NCBI RefSeq assembly: GCF_026241135.1
Contig: NZ_JAPFGA010000009.1
Coordinates: 62,001 to 126,000 of the forward strand
DNA: 64,000 nucleotides
Direction: 5' to 3'
Origin: Galbibacter kalidii
GTDB taxonomy: Bacteria; Bacteroidota; Bacteroidia; Flavobacteriales; Flavobacteriaceae
Made by a program: the position numbers and the translations under genes. The notes under the pieces were generated by a model. It searched no databases. It was not told the DNA's origin and saw only the letters and a program-made list of their open reading frames with translations. This document shows, one piece after another, positions 45,776 through 53,845 of this stretch (within the stretch, counting starts at the first letter, position 1; each line of letters opens with the position of its first letter).

Positions 45776-47746
45776 ATGTATCCATTCAATGTAACCCAGA
45801 AACTGATTAACGCACATCTTATTGAGGGTGAACTCATCCCCGGAAAGGAAATAGGGATAAGGATAGATCAAGCTCTTTTACAGGATGCAACAGGAACCTT
45901 GGTTCAGCTTGAGCTAGAAGCCATGGGTCTAAAAAGGGCTAAAACAGAAATAGCAGTTCAATATGTAGACCATAACTTATTACAAACCGACCATAAGAAT
46001 GCCGACGACCATTTATTTCTTTTTACGGCGGCTCAACGGTTTGGTTTATGGTATAGCCGTCCCGGCAATGGCGTAAGCCACCCTGTCCACATGGAGCGCT
46101 TCGGAATCCCCGGTAAAACGTTGGTGGGCTCTGATAGTCATAGTTGTGCTGCCGGATCCCTTGGAATGCTTGCCATAGGCACAGGCGGGTTGGATGTAGC
46201 CTCGGTTATTGCCGGAGAACCTTATTATGTAAAAATGCCGGAAATTATGGGAGTGAAACTTACAGGGAATCTTCCCGAGTGGGTAAGCGCCAAGGACATC
46301 GTTCTCGAAATGCTACGGAGACATGGAGTTAAGGGAGGTGTTGGCAAGATTATAGAATATTATGGTGACGGATTAAAAAATCTTAGTGCCATGGATAGGC
46401 ATGTTGTTGCTAATATGGGAGCAGAATTAGGTGCTACCAGTACAGTTTTTCCCAGTGATGATGAAACATATCGCTTTTTAAAGGCCCAGGGAAGGTCTGA
46501 AGACTGGGTTGAAATTATTTCAGATAAGGATTGTAAATATGACCATAATGAAGAAATTGTCCTGGATGAGTTAGAACCTTTAATTGCGCTACCCTCCAGC
46601 CCGGGAAATGTGGTCCCTGTAAAAGAGGTGTCCGGAAGACCTGTTAACCAGGTAGTAATAGGATCATCTGCCAACCCCGGACTACGGGACTTTTGGATAG
46701 CCGGGTATATAGTAAAAGACAGAACAGTTAATAATGAGGTGTCATTTGATATCAACCCGACATCGAGGCAGCTTATTCAAAATATGATCAAGAACCGTAG
46801 TTTTGCAAATTTAATTAAAGCAGGAGCTAGATTTCACCAATCGGGATGTATGGGGTGTATCGGGATGGGACAGGCTCCATCTTCAAATACTATAAGTTTA
46901 AGGACAATGCCAAGGAATTTCCCAAGCAGATCGGGAACTGAAAATGATCAAGTATATTTGTGCAGTCCTGAAACAGCAGCTGCATCAGCATTAACAGGGA
47001 AGATCACCGACCCTAGGGATCTAGGGAAATTATTGAATATACAATATTCTAAATATACAAGCCCGGAAAGAGAAATCATAAATACTGATCTTTTGGTAGC
47101 ACCTCTTGAAGACGGGTCTGAAGTACAGTTGAAGAAAGGCCCTAATATAAAGGAATTACCTGATTTTTCGCCTATAGCGGATGAATATGACATACCTGTA
47201 TTATTAAAAATGGGAGATAATATTTCTACAGATGAAATTCTAAAAGCAGGAGCAGATGTTTTACCATTTAGGAGCAATATTCCGGAAATTAGCAAGTATA
47301 CATATTCGGTTATAGATACTACTTTTTATGAAAGAGCAATTAAGTCTAAACCGGCACATGGGGGGCATGTTGTAATTGCAGGAGAAAATTATGCACAAGG
47401 TTCGAGCAGGGAACATGCAGCTTTAGCCCCAAAATACCTGGGGCAGGTATGTGTAATAGCCAAATCATACGCAAGAATTGCATGGCAAAACCTGATAAAC
47501 TTTGGCATACTTCCCCTTGAATTTGTGAATGAGGAAGATTATAATAAAATAGAACAAGGAAATATGCTAGGTTTTAAAAATTTAAGGACTTATATAAAAA
47601 ACAGAAATAACATCCTTATAAACGTAAGTAGTGCATCAGGGAGCCTGTTTGAATTTAAAGCCAGGCATACTATGAGTGATCGACAGATAGAAATCCTTCT
47701 AAAAGGGGGGATTATTAGGGATTTTAAAGAAAAATTAAACCGCTAA
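45776..47746 (+). CDS. Aconitate hydratase, compact ~650-residue type
   Basis: Citrate/isocitrate isomerase with a [4Fe-4S] cluster. 656 aa, shorter than the AcnA (~890) or AcnB (~860) types and resembling the Aquifex/delta-proteobacterial form. Cluster ligands: C124 in DSHSC, C358 and C361 in SGCMGC. The swivel domain (about 480-640) has GDNISTDEI and the active-site QGSSREHAA. HVVIAGENYAQGSSREH and the absence of a LeuD-type split argue for aconitase rather than isopropylmalate isomerase, but homoaconitase cannot be excluded. It stands alone in an accessory region beside mobile remnants, so it may have been acquired laterally. Confidence 0.85.
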   Translation: MYPFNVTQKLINAHLIEGELIPGKEIGIRIDQALLQDATGTLVQLELEAMGLKRAKTEIAVQYVDHNLLQTDHKNADDHLFLFTAAQRFGLWYSRPGNGVSHPVHMERFGIPGKTLVGSDSHSCAAGSLGMLAIGTGGLDVASVIAGEPYYVKMPEIMGVKLTGNLPEWVSAKDIVLEMLRRHGVKGGVGKIIEYYGDGLKNLSAMDRHVVANMGAELGATSTVFPSDDETYRFLKAQGRSEDWVEIISDKDCKYDHNEEIVLDELEPLIALPSSPGNVVPVKEVSGRPVNQVVIGSSANPGLRDFWIAGYIVKDRTVNNEVSFDINPTSRQLIQNMIKNRSFANLIKAGARFHQSGCMGCIGMGQAPSSNTISLRTMPRNFPSRSGTENDQVYLCSPETAAASALTGKITDPRDLGKLLNIQYSKYTSPEREIINTDLLVAPLEDGSEVQLKKGPNIKELPDFSPIADEYDIPVLLKMGDNISTDEILKAGADVLPFRSNIPEISKYTYSVIDTTFYERAIKSKPAHGGHVVIAGENYAQGSSREHAALAPKYLGQVCVIAKSYARIAWQNLINFGILPLEFVNEEDYNKIEQGNMLGFKNLRTYIKNRNNILINVSSASGSLFEFKARHTMSDRQIEILLKGGIIRDFKEKLNR

Positions 47747-47934
47747 ACATATTTAATTATAACAGAATTCATACTTGATCTTTAACCTCCACGGAAAAAC
47801 TATATAAAGCAGTGCAAACAGTTTATTCAAAAACAATCCTGAAAAAACTGCTAATATTCTATTGTTGCTATACTTTCCAAATCCTTTAAAAAATGAATTG
47901 TGTAACTTTAAATCATCATTAAAATCAACCAATC

Positions 47935-48852
47935 ATGAAACCACCAATCTTTCTATTTTTATTTCTGATTCCTTTATTGGGGTTTTCTCAAACCTCTACA
48001 CTAGCAGAACGGTTAGGCTATTCAAAAGACGATAAACTGCTTATCATCCATGCCGATGATCTGGGCGTGTCCCATTCTGAAAATCATGCAAGTTTTACGG
48101 CAATGGAAAATGGTTTGGTGAGTTCTGCAAGTTTAATCGTCCCTTCACCTTGGTTTTTGGAAGTTGCCGAATATAAGAGAACACATCCAGAAACAGATAT
48201 TGGGATACATCTCGCCCTAACCAGTGAGTGGGACAACTACAAGTGGAGACCTGTTACAGAAGCTCCAAGTTTGGTGGATTCCAATGGATATTTTTATGAT
48301 AATTGTGATGATTTGGGGAATAACGCTACCTATGAAGATGTTGAAAAAGAGTTGCGTGCTCAAATAGATTTGTCCATAGCAAACGGGATTGCCCCTTCCC
48401 ATTTGGATATTCACATGGGATGCCTGGTTTTTTCCGAATTAAAATACTTTAAGCTGTATCTGCAATTAGGAAGGGAGTATAATATTCCCGTTATGGTCAC
48501 TTCAAGAGGGCTAGCTCCCGAATATGAGGCACAAATTACAGAAAAAGACATTGTTTTGGATAATGTTTATGGTGCTAGTCCCCAAGATTTTGATGAGGAA
48601 GGCGGACTTGCCAAACGATATAAAACTATTATAAGGGAATTGAAGCCCAGCGTAGGAGCGCTCATTATTCATACGGCATACAATGACAGTGAAATGCAAC
48701 AAATAACCATCAACAATAAGTATTGGGGGGCTAAATGGAGACAAGATGATTTTGACTTTTTTACCAGTGATCAGTGTAAAACAATCCTTGAAGAAGAAAA
48801 TATAAAACTGATAAGCTGGAAAGAAATCAAAGACAAATTATTGAAGGAATAG
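47935..48852 (+). CDS. ChbG/YdjC-type carbohydrate deacetylase, exported
   Basis: 305-residue protein with a signal peptide (about 1-18, ending LGFSQ) and a ChbG/HpnK (YdjC) fold. Metal-binding signs are HADDLGVSHSEN (near 40-51, the DD), the GIHLALTSEW His (near 88) and SHLDIHMG (near 156-163). ChbG-like enzymes remove acetyl groups from N-acetylated sugars such as chitooligosaccharides; the substrate here is unknown. Export to the periplasm differs from cytoplasmic ChbG. Convergent with the DKNYY gene, 1 bp between stop codons. Confidence 0.8.
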   Translation: MKPPIFLFLFLIPLLGFSQTSTLAERLGYSKDDKLLIIHADDLGVSHSENHASFTAMENGLVSSASLIVPSPWFLEVAEYKRTHPETDIGIHLALTSEWDNYKWRPVTEAPSLVDSNGYFYDNCDDLGNNATYEDVEKELRAQIDLSIANGIAPSHLDIHMGCLVFSELKYFKLYLQLGREYNIPVMVTSRGLAPEYEAQITEKDIVLDNVYGASPQDFDEEGGLAKRYKTIIRELKPSVGALIIHTAYNDSEMQQITINNKYWGAKWRQDDFDFFTSDQCKTILEEENIKLISWKEIKDKLLKE

Positions 48853-48853
48853 C

Positions 48854-49747
48854 TCATTCTTCGTCTATAATTTCTGCTTCAATATATTTGTGGTTTTTAT
48901 CTTGATAGAAGAGTGAAGTGTTTTTGCCTTCTGAAGGCCCAAAAGTAGCTGGGTCGGCTTCCTTTAAAATTTTCCCCCAGTAAAAAACATGACTTTTGTC
49001 TTTGGAATAACCTGAATCTTCAAATATCTCAAAGGTATTAGGATCTGCATTTTCAATGATTTTCCCAAAATAATGGAACCCTGAAAAGATAAAAACATAT
49101 TCTTTGTCTTTTGCATAGGTTTTGTTCAAAATCTCAAAGGAATCGTAATCAGCTTGCACACGATAAAAATCATAGAAATAATGTTTGTCATCTTTTGCCC
49201 AATAACGGTCTATTTTTTTAAAGGTTTTAGGGTTGGCTTTAATATTGACCAATCGTTTTTCCCTAAGACGGGTGAGGTGACTCTTGTAATCTAGATAGTC
49301 AAGAGGGACATATACATTGTTCTTGTCATAACAGAAACGTTCACCTACTGCCACGGTAAACGAAGGGAAATCTACTTCCTTGTCTATAATTTTGTTTTCT
49401 TTGAAGTACCAATAGTTTTTGTCCTTGCCGAAGTGTAGGTCTATCACCTTAAAACTTTCAACATCAGCATTTAATTTTATTTTTGGGATTGGGAGATCCT
49501 CAAACCAATTCCCCTGACGTCTAAAACAGATGTCATTTCCCGATTTTGAATAGTAATAGCAAACAGAAACAGATTTGTCTACCCGATTTGAAAACTGATC
49601 GCATGCCTGGGTCATCACAGCAATAAAAAACAAAAAAACACTGACGAGGGGAGAATGTTTGTCCCGAATTATTTTTTTTATGATATAATTCACAACAATA
49701 ATGATTAAGATTAGTAATAAGTAGGGATGATCGGTTAAGAATTTCAT
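48854..49747 (-). CDS. DKNYY-repeat membrane protein, shorter paralogue
   Basis: 297 aa. Two hydrophobic segments (about 8-24 and 34-48) separated by a basic stretch (KKIIRDKHSP); the second ends in TQAC, which could be a non-standard lipidation site. The rest consists of tandem repeats of about 22-35 residues of the DKNYY family: (K)DK-x-(H/Y)-V-(F/Y)...ADP-x-TF-x-x-(F/L). Function is unknown. Clear paralogue of the next gene, 43 bp apart, but lacks about 95 residues from the middle of the repeat region. Confidence 0.7.
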   Translation of the reverse strand: MKFLTDHPYLLLILIIIVVNYIIKKIIRDKHSPLVSVFLFFIAVMTQACDQFSNRVDKSVSVCYYYSKSGNDICFRRQGNWFEDLPIPKIKLNADVESFKVIDLHFGKDKNYWYFKENKIIDKEVDFPSFTVAVGERFCYDKNNVYVPLDYLDYKSHLTRLREKRLVNIKANPKTFKKIDRYWAKDDKHYFYDFYRVQADYDSFEILNKTYAKDKEYVFIFSGFHYFGKIIENADPNTFEIFEDSGYSKDKSHVFYWGKILKEADPATFGPSEGKNTSLFYQDKNHKYIEAEIIDEE

Positions 49748-49790
49748 TTTATGAATTAAACATTAAGGTTGGTGATTTTATGCTAGGGAT

Positions 49791-50960
49791 TTAGTTGTAA
49801 TTGATTATTCCTCCTCTACCATACTTATGGTTTTTGTCTCGATATACAAGAGAATATTTGCCTTCTGCAGGTCCAAAAGTTTCCACATCAGCCTCTTTTA
49901 AGATTTTTCCGTCGACATAGACATGATTTTTATCTTTGGAAAAATATGGGGTTTCAAATATTTCAAAAGTGTTGGGATCTGCATTTTCAATCATTTTTCC
50001 CAGGTAAAAAACACGTTCCTTGTCTTTGGCATAAGATTCATGAACAACTTGAAAAGAAGGGATGTCAACCGTGCCGATTTCAAACCCGTCGTAAATCACT
50101 TTGTCATCCAACACAAGATATTCATCTTTTAAGATTTTGAGACCGTCAAGATTTTTATAAGAAAAAGCGGTTAGTGAGTCTACTCTTTCTCCGTCGACAT
50201 ATTCCTGAAAATCATAGATGTTGTTTTTATCGCTAATATAGCGATCGTTCAATGTCTTGGCGGTGGCTGGGTCTATGGCAGGGGTAGGGAGCAATGTGGG
50301 ATTTTTTAACTGATAAACCGTGTCCTTGTCTTTGGCAAAGCTTTTATTCAAAACCTCAAAAGAGCTGTAATCAACATTAATGAGATGATAATCATAATAG
50401 TAATGCTTATCGTCTTTTGACCAATCACTGTCTATTTTTTCAAAGGTTTTAGGGTTGGCTTTTTCAATTTTCCATAAATGCTTATCCCGTCTATTTCCGT
50501 ATTCATATTTGTAAGGAGTATAATCATATGGAATATAGACATGCTCTTTGTCGATACAGTAACCAATGGTTTCTACCACGGAAAATGAAGCAACATCCAC
50601 TTCTTCGTCTATGACATTTTCTTTGAAGTATAAATGGTTTTTGTCTTTTCCAAAATCTAGGGCTAGCACCTTAAAAGTTTCAGCATCGGCATTTAGTTTT
50701 GTTTCGCCCAATTCAAACCAGTTGCCCATCTGACAGTAATAGATTTCTTTTTTGTTTTTTGAATAATAATAGGAATCGGAAACAGACTCGTCTACCGGTC
50801 CCGAGAACGGACTGCAAGCCTGGGTTATCACGGTAAATGGAAATAATAATAGATAGACGAGAGGGGAATGTTTGGATCGGGTTAATTTTTTAATGGTAAA
50901 ATTCATGATAAGTACAATTACAGTTATAGATAAATAGGGATGATTTGTTATGAAATTCAT
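49791..50960 (-). CDS. DKNYY-repeat membrane protein, longer paralogue
   Basis: 389 aa; start at 50960 (MNFITNHPYL), which lines up with the neighbour's MKFLTDHPYL. Same layout: two hydrophobic segments near 6-23 and 33-48 (ending VITQAC), then about nine DKNYY-type repeats, e.g. AKDKERVFYLGKMIENADPNTFEIF. Such repeat proteins are frequent in Bacteroidota and probably exposed in the periplasm or at the surface; binding partners are unknown. Strong similarity between the two genes over the N-terminus and last repeats points to recent duplication, followed by loss or gain of repeats. Confidence 0.72.
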   Translation of the reverse strand: MNFITNHPYLSITVIVLIMNFTIKKLTRSKHSPLVYLLLFPFTVITQACSPFSGPVDESVSDSYYYSKNKKEIYYCQMGNWFELGETKLNADAETFKVLALDFGKDKNHLYFKENVIDEEVDVASFSVVETIGYCIDKEHVYIPYDYTPYKYEYGNRRDKHLWKIEKANPKTFEKIDSDWSKDDKHYYYDYHLINVDYSSFEVLNKSFAKDKDTVYQLKNPTLLPTPAIDPATAKTLNDRYISDKNNIYDFQEYVDGERVDSLTAFSYKNLDGLKILKDEYLVLDDKVIYDGFEIGTVDIPSFQVVHESYAKDKERVFYLGKMIENADPNTFEIFETPYFSKDKNHVYVDGKILKEADVETFGPAEGKYSLVYRDKNHKYGRGGIINYN

Positions 50961-51138
50961 CACAAGCAATAATGGTTTAGATTTTACAATAAAAATCTAC
51001 ATCTATAAGCGGAGGGGGGATGTTATAAAAGAAGATATTACTCTTTATAGACGCTTTAAGAAGTATATATGTAGAAAAATAAAACCCTAAAACTGGGTTT
51101 TCCTTTTTCCTTGGCAGTGAAATTACAAATATTTTCTT

Positions 51139-51285
51139 AATCCCACTAAGTTGGCTATTGAAATGCAGGTTAAAGAATGTGATTTAAACTTTCCTTAATT
51201 GACTATAAAATTGCTCTTTTGATCCTGCTTTTTGTCTTTCCTGCCTGCCGGCAGGCAGGTTCTCCTTCCGTCCGCCTGAGGCGGA
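51139..51285. repeat. Composite intergenic repeat, copy C, with perfect palindromes
   Basis: AATCCCACTAAGTTGG at 51139-51154, then a perfect 20-bp palindrome CCTGCCTGCCGGCAGGCAGG (51240-51259) and TCCGCCTGAGGCGGA (51271-51285). The 488-bp gap 50961-51457 between the DKNYY gene and the LacI gene holds no other recognised feature; a 64-codon frame across the palindromes (51219-51413) is judged spurious. Confidence 0.65.
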
Positions 51286-51457
51286 TGCAACTCAAAAAAG
51301 CCTTCAATCACACTTCAAAGAGTATAATACTCACTTGGTATAACAGATCTTATGATATTAATGAAAAATTGCTATATTTAGCCGATCCCTATAAAAGAGG
51401 TACAGCTGCATAACCTTCTCCAGTCTGATGTAAGCACCTTCATATACTAAAAAGATA

Positions 51458-52489
51458 ATGAAAAAGAAAAGAGTATCTATAAAGGACATTGCGTCCGATC
51501 TTAATATTTCTGTAACAACCGTTTCATTTGTTTTAAACGGCAAGGCAGAAGAAAAACACATCTCTAAAGAGCTCATCGGAAAGGTCTTAGCACATGTAAA
51601 AAAGGTAAATTACACGCCTAACCAAATCGCCCAAAGTTTACGAACCGGGGAGTCTAAGATTCTGGTTTTTATGGTTGAGGACATTTCCAACCTTTTCTTT
51701 GCACAATTAGCTCGCCTTATTGAAGATTTAGCCTATAAAAAAGGCTATAAAGTACTGTTTTGTAGCAATGATAATGATGATAAAAAATCGGTTGAATTGA
51801 TCAACCTGTTTAAAATAAGACAGGTAGACGGTTTTATATTGGTTTCCTCTCCCGGTATTCAAAACACTATAAACCAACTGATAGAAGAGCATATTCCTGT
51901 GGTTTTGTTAGACCGATATTTTCCCGGACTGAATGCCAATCATGTCATTACTGATAATAATGACGCCAGCCATATGGCTGTTTGCCATTTTGTAGAAAAC
52001 GGTTTTAAAAATATTGCTTATATCACCATTGACGTTTCACAATCACAAATGGAAGATCGTCTGAAAGGATACAGATTGGCCATAAAAGAGCATAATTTAC
52101 CCGAGTATACGCTTCAAATTCCTTTTCAGGATGCTATAAAAGGCAATAGTGGGGGATATATTAGAGATTTTTTAAAAACAAATCCAGATATAGATGCCAT
52201 TTTGTTTGCAACCAATTATTTATTGCAGTCAGGTTTAGAGGTCATCAAGGAAAAATCTTCCGATCTAATAAATAAGATGGGGATCATCACTTTCGATGAC
52301 AACGAATTGTTCAAAACCTATAGTCCGACGATAACAGTGGTTGCACAACCTACCAAAGCCATGGCTGAAGAGGCTATGGAGTTAATACTTCATCTTATAA
52401 AAAATAAAAAAGAAGAAGTGACCAATAAGCAAATTGAACTAAAGTCTTCTTTGATTGTCAGGGAGTCCTCAAAGCAGATAAATACTTAG
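51458..52489 (+). CDS. LacI-family transcriptional regulator
   Basis: 343 aa. N-terminal LacI HTH (about 4-55): VSIKDIASDLNISVTTVSFVLNGK, with the hinge helix TPNQIAQSLRTG. A periplasmic-binding-protein-like effector domain follows (about 62-340), containing VVLLDRYFPGL and GIITFDDNELF. The effector is unknown but probably a sugar or sugar phosphate. Its place at the edge of the arabinan locus suggests a role there, although the Nudix-type regulator next door is the better candidate for arabinose response. Confidence 0.88.
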   Translation: MKKKRVSIKDIASDLNISVTTVSFVLNGKAEEKHISKELIGKVLAHVKKVNYTPNQIAQSLRTGESKILVFMVEDISNLFFAQLARLIEDLAYKKGYKVLFCSNDNDDKKSVELINLFKIRQVDGFILVSSPGIQNTINQLIEEHIPVVLLDRYFPGLNANHVITDNNDASHMAVCHFVENGFKNIAYITIDVSQSQMEDRLKGYRLAIKEHNLPEYTLQIPFQDAIKGNSGGYIRDFLKTNPDIDAILFATNYLLQSGLEVIKEKSSDLINKMGIITFDDNELFKTYSPTITVVAQPTKAMAEEAMELILHLIKNKKEEVTNKQIELKSSLIVRESSKQINT

Positions 52490-52536
52490 CTTAAATTTAT
52501 TATGTGTTTGACCAATTCTGTCCTAAATAACTCATT

Positions 52537-52640
52537 CCGCCTGAGTCATTATTCCCTCGCGCCGGCTGGCCCCCGTCGCTAAAAACATCCACTGGATGTT
52601 TTTTAACGCTTGGTCCTATCGTAGGCCCGAACCAAACCAC
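52537..52640. repeat. GC-rich repeat with terminator-like hairpin after the LacI gene
   Basis: GC-rich block (CGCGCCGGCTGGCCCCCGTCGC) leading into the hairpin AAAAACATCC-ACT-GGATGTTTTTT at 52581-52606, then CGCTTGGTCCTATCG. The hairpin can terminate transcription in either direction between the converging LacI and Nudix genes. The block as a whole looks like a dispersed element. Confidence 0.55.
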
Positions 52641-52733
52641 AAACGTTGAAATTTTATCAAAACCTCAGCAAATTCAGTATGTTGAAAATCAGAAAAGAAG
52701 AATTTCAAGTTTTTTTAAAGGAGGATTAGGTCC

Positions 52734-53423
52734 TTATATTTTAAAAGTAAATCCGTTCTCAACTTTTTTGTCATATTTTTCCTTGTCAAACTTGTAGAGG
52801 AAAGAGCCTTTTCTGGAAGAGGTCATGTCTTTTTCCTTCAGTTTTATAAGAATGTCCAGACTGTTTATTTTATTGATGAAATTACGCTTATCCAATTCTT
52901 CATCCAAAATAGCTTCATATAGTTTCTGAAGCTGCCTCATGGTGAATTTCTCTGGTAAAAGTTCAAACCCTATGGGCTTGTTGGAAGTCCTGTATCGCAA
53001 TCTTCGTATAGCGTGATGCACCATTTTATCATGGTCAAAAATCAATTTTGGAGCCTTGGAAACACTAAACCACTTTGCGGAATATTGTTCGATGAGTTCT
53101 TCGTTGTGTTCCTCGATATTGATCAAAGCGTAGTAGGCCACAGAGATTGTACGTTCTACAGGGTCACGGTCAACCTTACTGAAACCGTAAAGCTGTTCCA
53201 GGTAAATATTGTGAAAACCGGTTAAATGATGCAAGATCCTGTTGGCAGCATCGTCAAGGGTCTCATGGCGTTTTAAGAAACCACCCATTAAGGACCACTT
53301 TCCTTTTTCCGGTTCAAAATCCCGCTTAATTAATAATATTTTAAGGTCTTCCTTATCAAATCCGAATATAATACAATCGACTGCCAGAAGAACCTTGTCT
53401 TCTTTATCGTAGCTGTTTAACAT
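52734..53423 (-). CDS. araR: AraR-type transcriptional regulator (Nudix sensor domain plus winged helix)
   Basis: 229 aa. N-terminal Nudix fold (about 8-140) and C-terminal winged-helix part (about 150-215; FTMRQLQKLYEAILDEELDKRNFINKI) as in the NrtR/AraR family. The Nudix box starts correctly (G48-x5-E54, R62), but the catalytic Glu positions are I63, H66 and L67, so it should bind a ligand rather than hydrolyse nucleotides. In Bacteroides thetaiotaomicron a regulator of this type controls L-arabinose use. Divergent from the SusC gene of an arabinan locus, which supports the same role here. Confidence 0.82.
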   Translation of the reverse strand: MLNSYDKEDKVLLAVDCIIFGFDKEDLKILLIKRDFEPEKGKWSLMGGFLKRHETLDDAANRILHHLTGFHNIYLEQLYGFSKVDRDPVERTISVAYYALINIEEHNEELIEQYSAKWFSVSKAPKLIFDHDKMVHHAIRRLRYRTSNKPIGFELLPEKFTMRQLQKLYEAILDEELDKRNFINKINSLDILIKLKEKDMTSSRKGSFLYKFDKEKYDKKVENGFTFKI

Positions 53424-53456
53424 AGGGGTGAGCTTAATCTAATAATATCGAAATGT

Positions 53457-53470
53457 AAACTTACTCATTT
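53457..53470. promoter_or_regulatory. Candidate AraR half-operator near araR
   Basis: AAACTTACTCATTT, 12 of 14 bases identical to 53599-53612 in the same orientation. It overlaps a TACATTTC -7-like box reading towards araR, so it could mediate autorepression. Confidence 0.35.
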
Positions 53471-53481
53471 TTTATGAAATG

Positions 53482-53534
53482 CCTAATAACAATAAAAACA
53501 AACTGATGAAATGAACATAATGATGATTATTAGG
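53482..53534. repeat. Inverted repeat CCTAATAA...TTATTAGG
   Basis: 8-bp perfect arms at 53482-53489 and 53527-53534, separated by 37 bp, in the araR-SusC intergenic region. The rest of the 422-bp gap (53424-53845) is AT-rich, with no gene. Confidence 0.35.
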
Positions 53535-53585
53535 TAGCTAACTCTGTTAAAAGAAAATAGATGTGAAAAAATCAAGCTTTATTCA

Positions 53586-53612
53586 AAATAAGTGTTAAAA
53601 ACTAACTTATTT
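53586..53612. promoter_or_regulatory. Candidate AraR operator upstream of the SusC gene
   Basis: Inverted repeat AAATAAGT-N11-ACTTATTT (27 bp), about 235 bp before the SusC ATG. NrtR/AraR-family regulators bind palindromes of roughly this size. Its right part recurs next to araR at 53457-53470. Confidence 0.4.
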
Positions 53613-53777
53613 GACGTTTTTTAGTTTTTTTTAGGTGTGATTTTAATCAAATTTAGGGTAAAAACCAGTAAAGAACACCCAAAAACCAGATTTTTTGCAC
53701 CTCGCAAAAGTGGCGTCGTTATTGACGTATGTTTATTTTATGAGATAAATATTAAGATATTGTTAATAAAATATTTG

Positions 53778-53791
53778 TTTATTTAAATAAA
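53778..53791. repeat. AT palindrome TTTATTTAAATAAA before SusC
   Basis: Perfect 14-bp palindrome 55 bp before the SusC ATG, next to AATATTTG (53770-53777), a near-match to the -7 box. In such AT-rich DNA it may be chance. Confidence 0.3.
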
Positions 53792-53845
53792 TCTTAATAA
53801 AATTGTAAATGTAAAAACAACACTTATAATCTTAATCTAACTAAT

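Noticed and set aside
51219-51413. 64-codon frame with FPACRQAG
   Set aside because: Made mostly of the palindromic repeat; no conserved protein features outside it.
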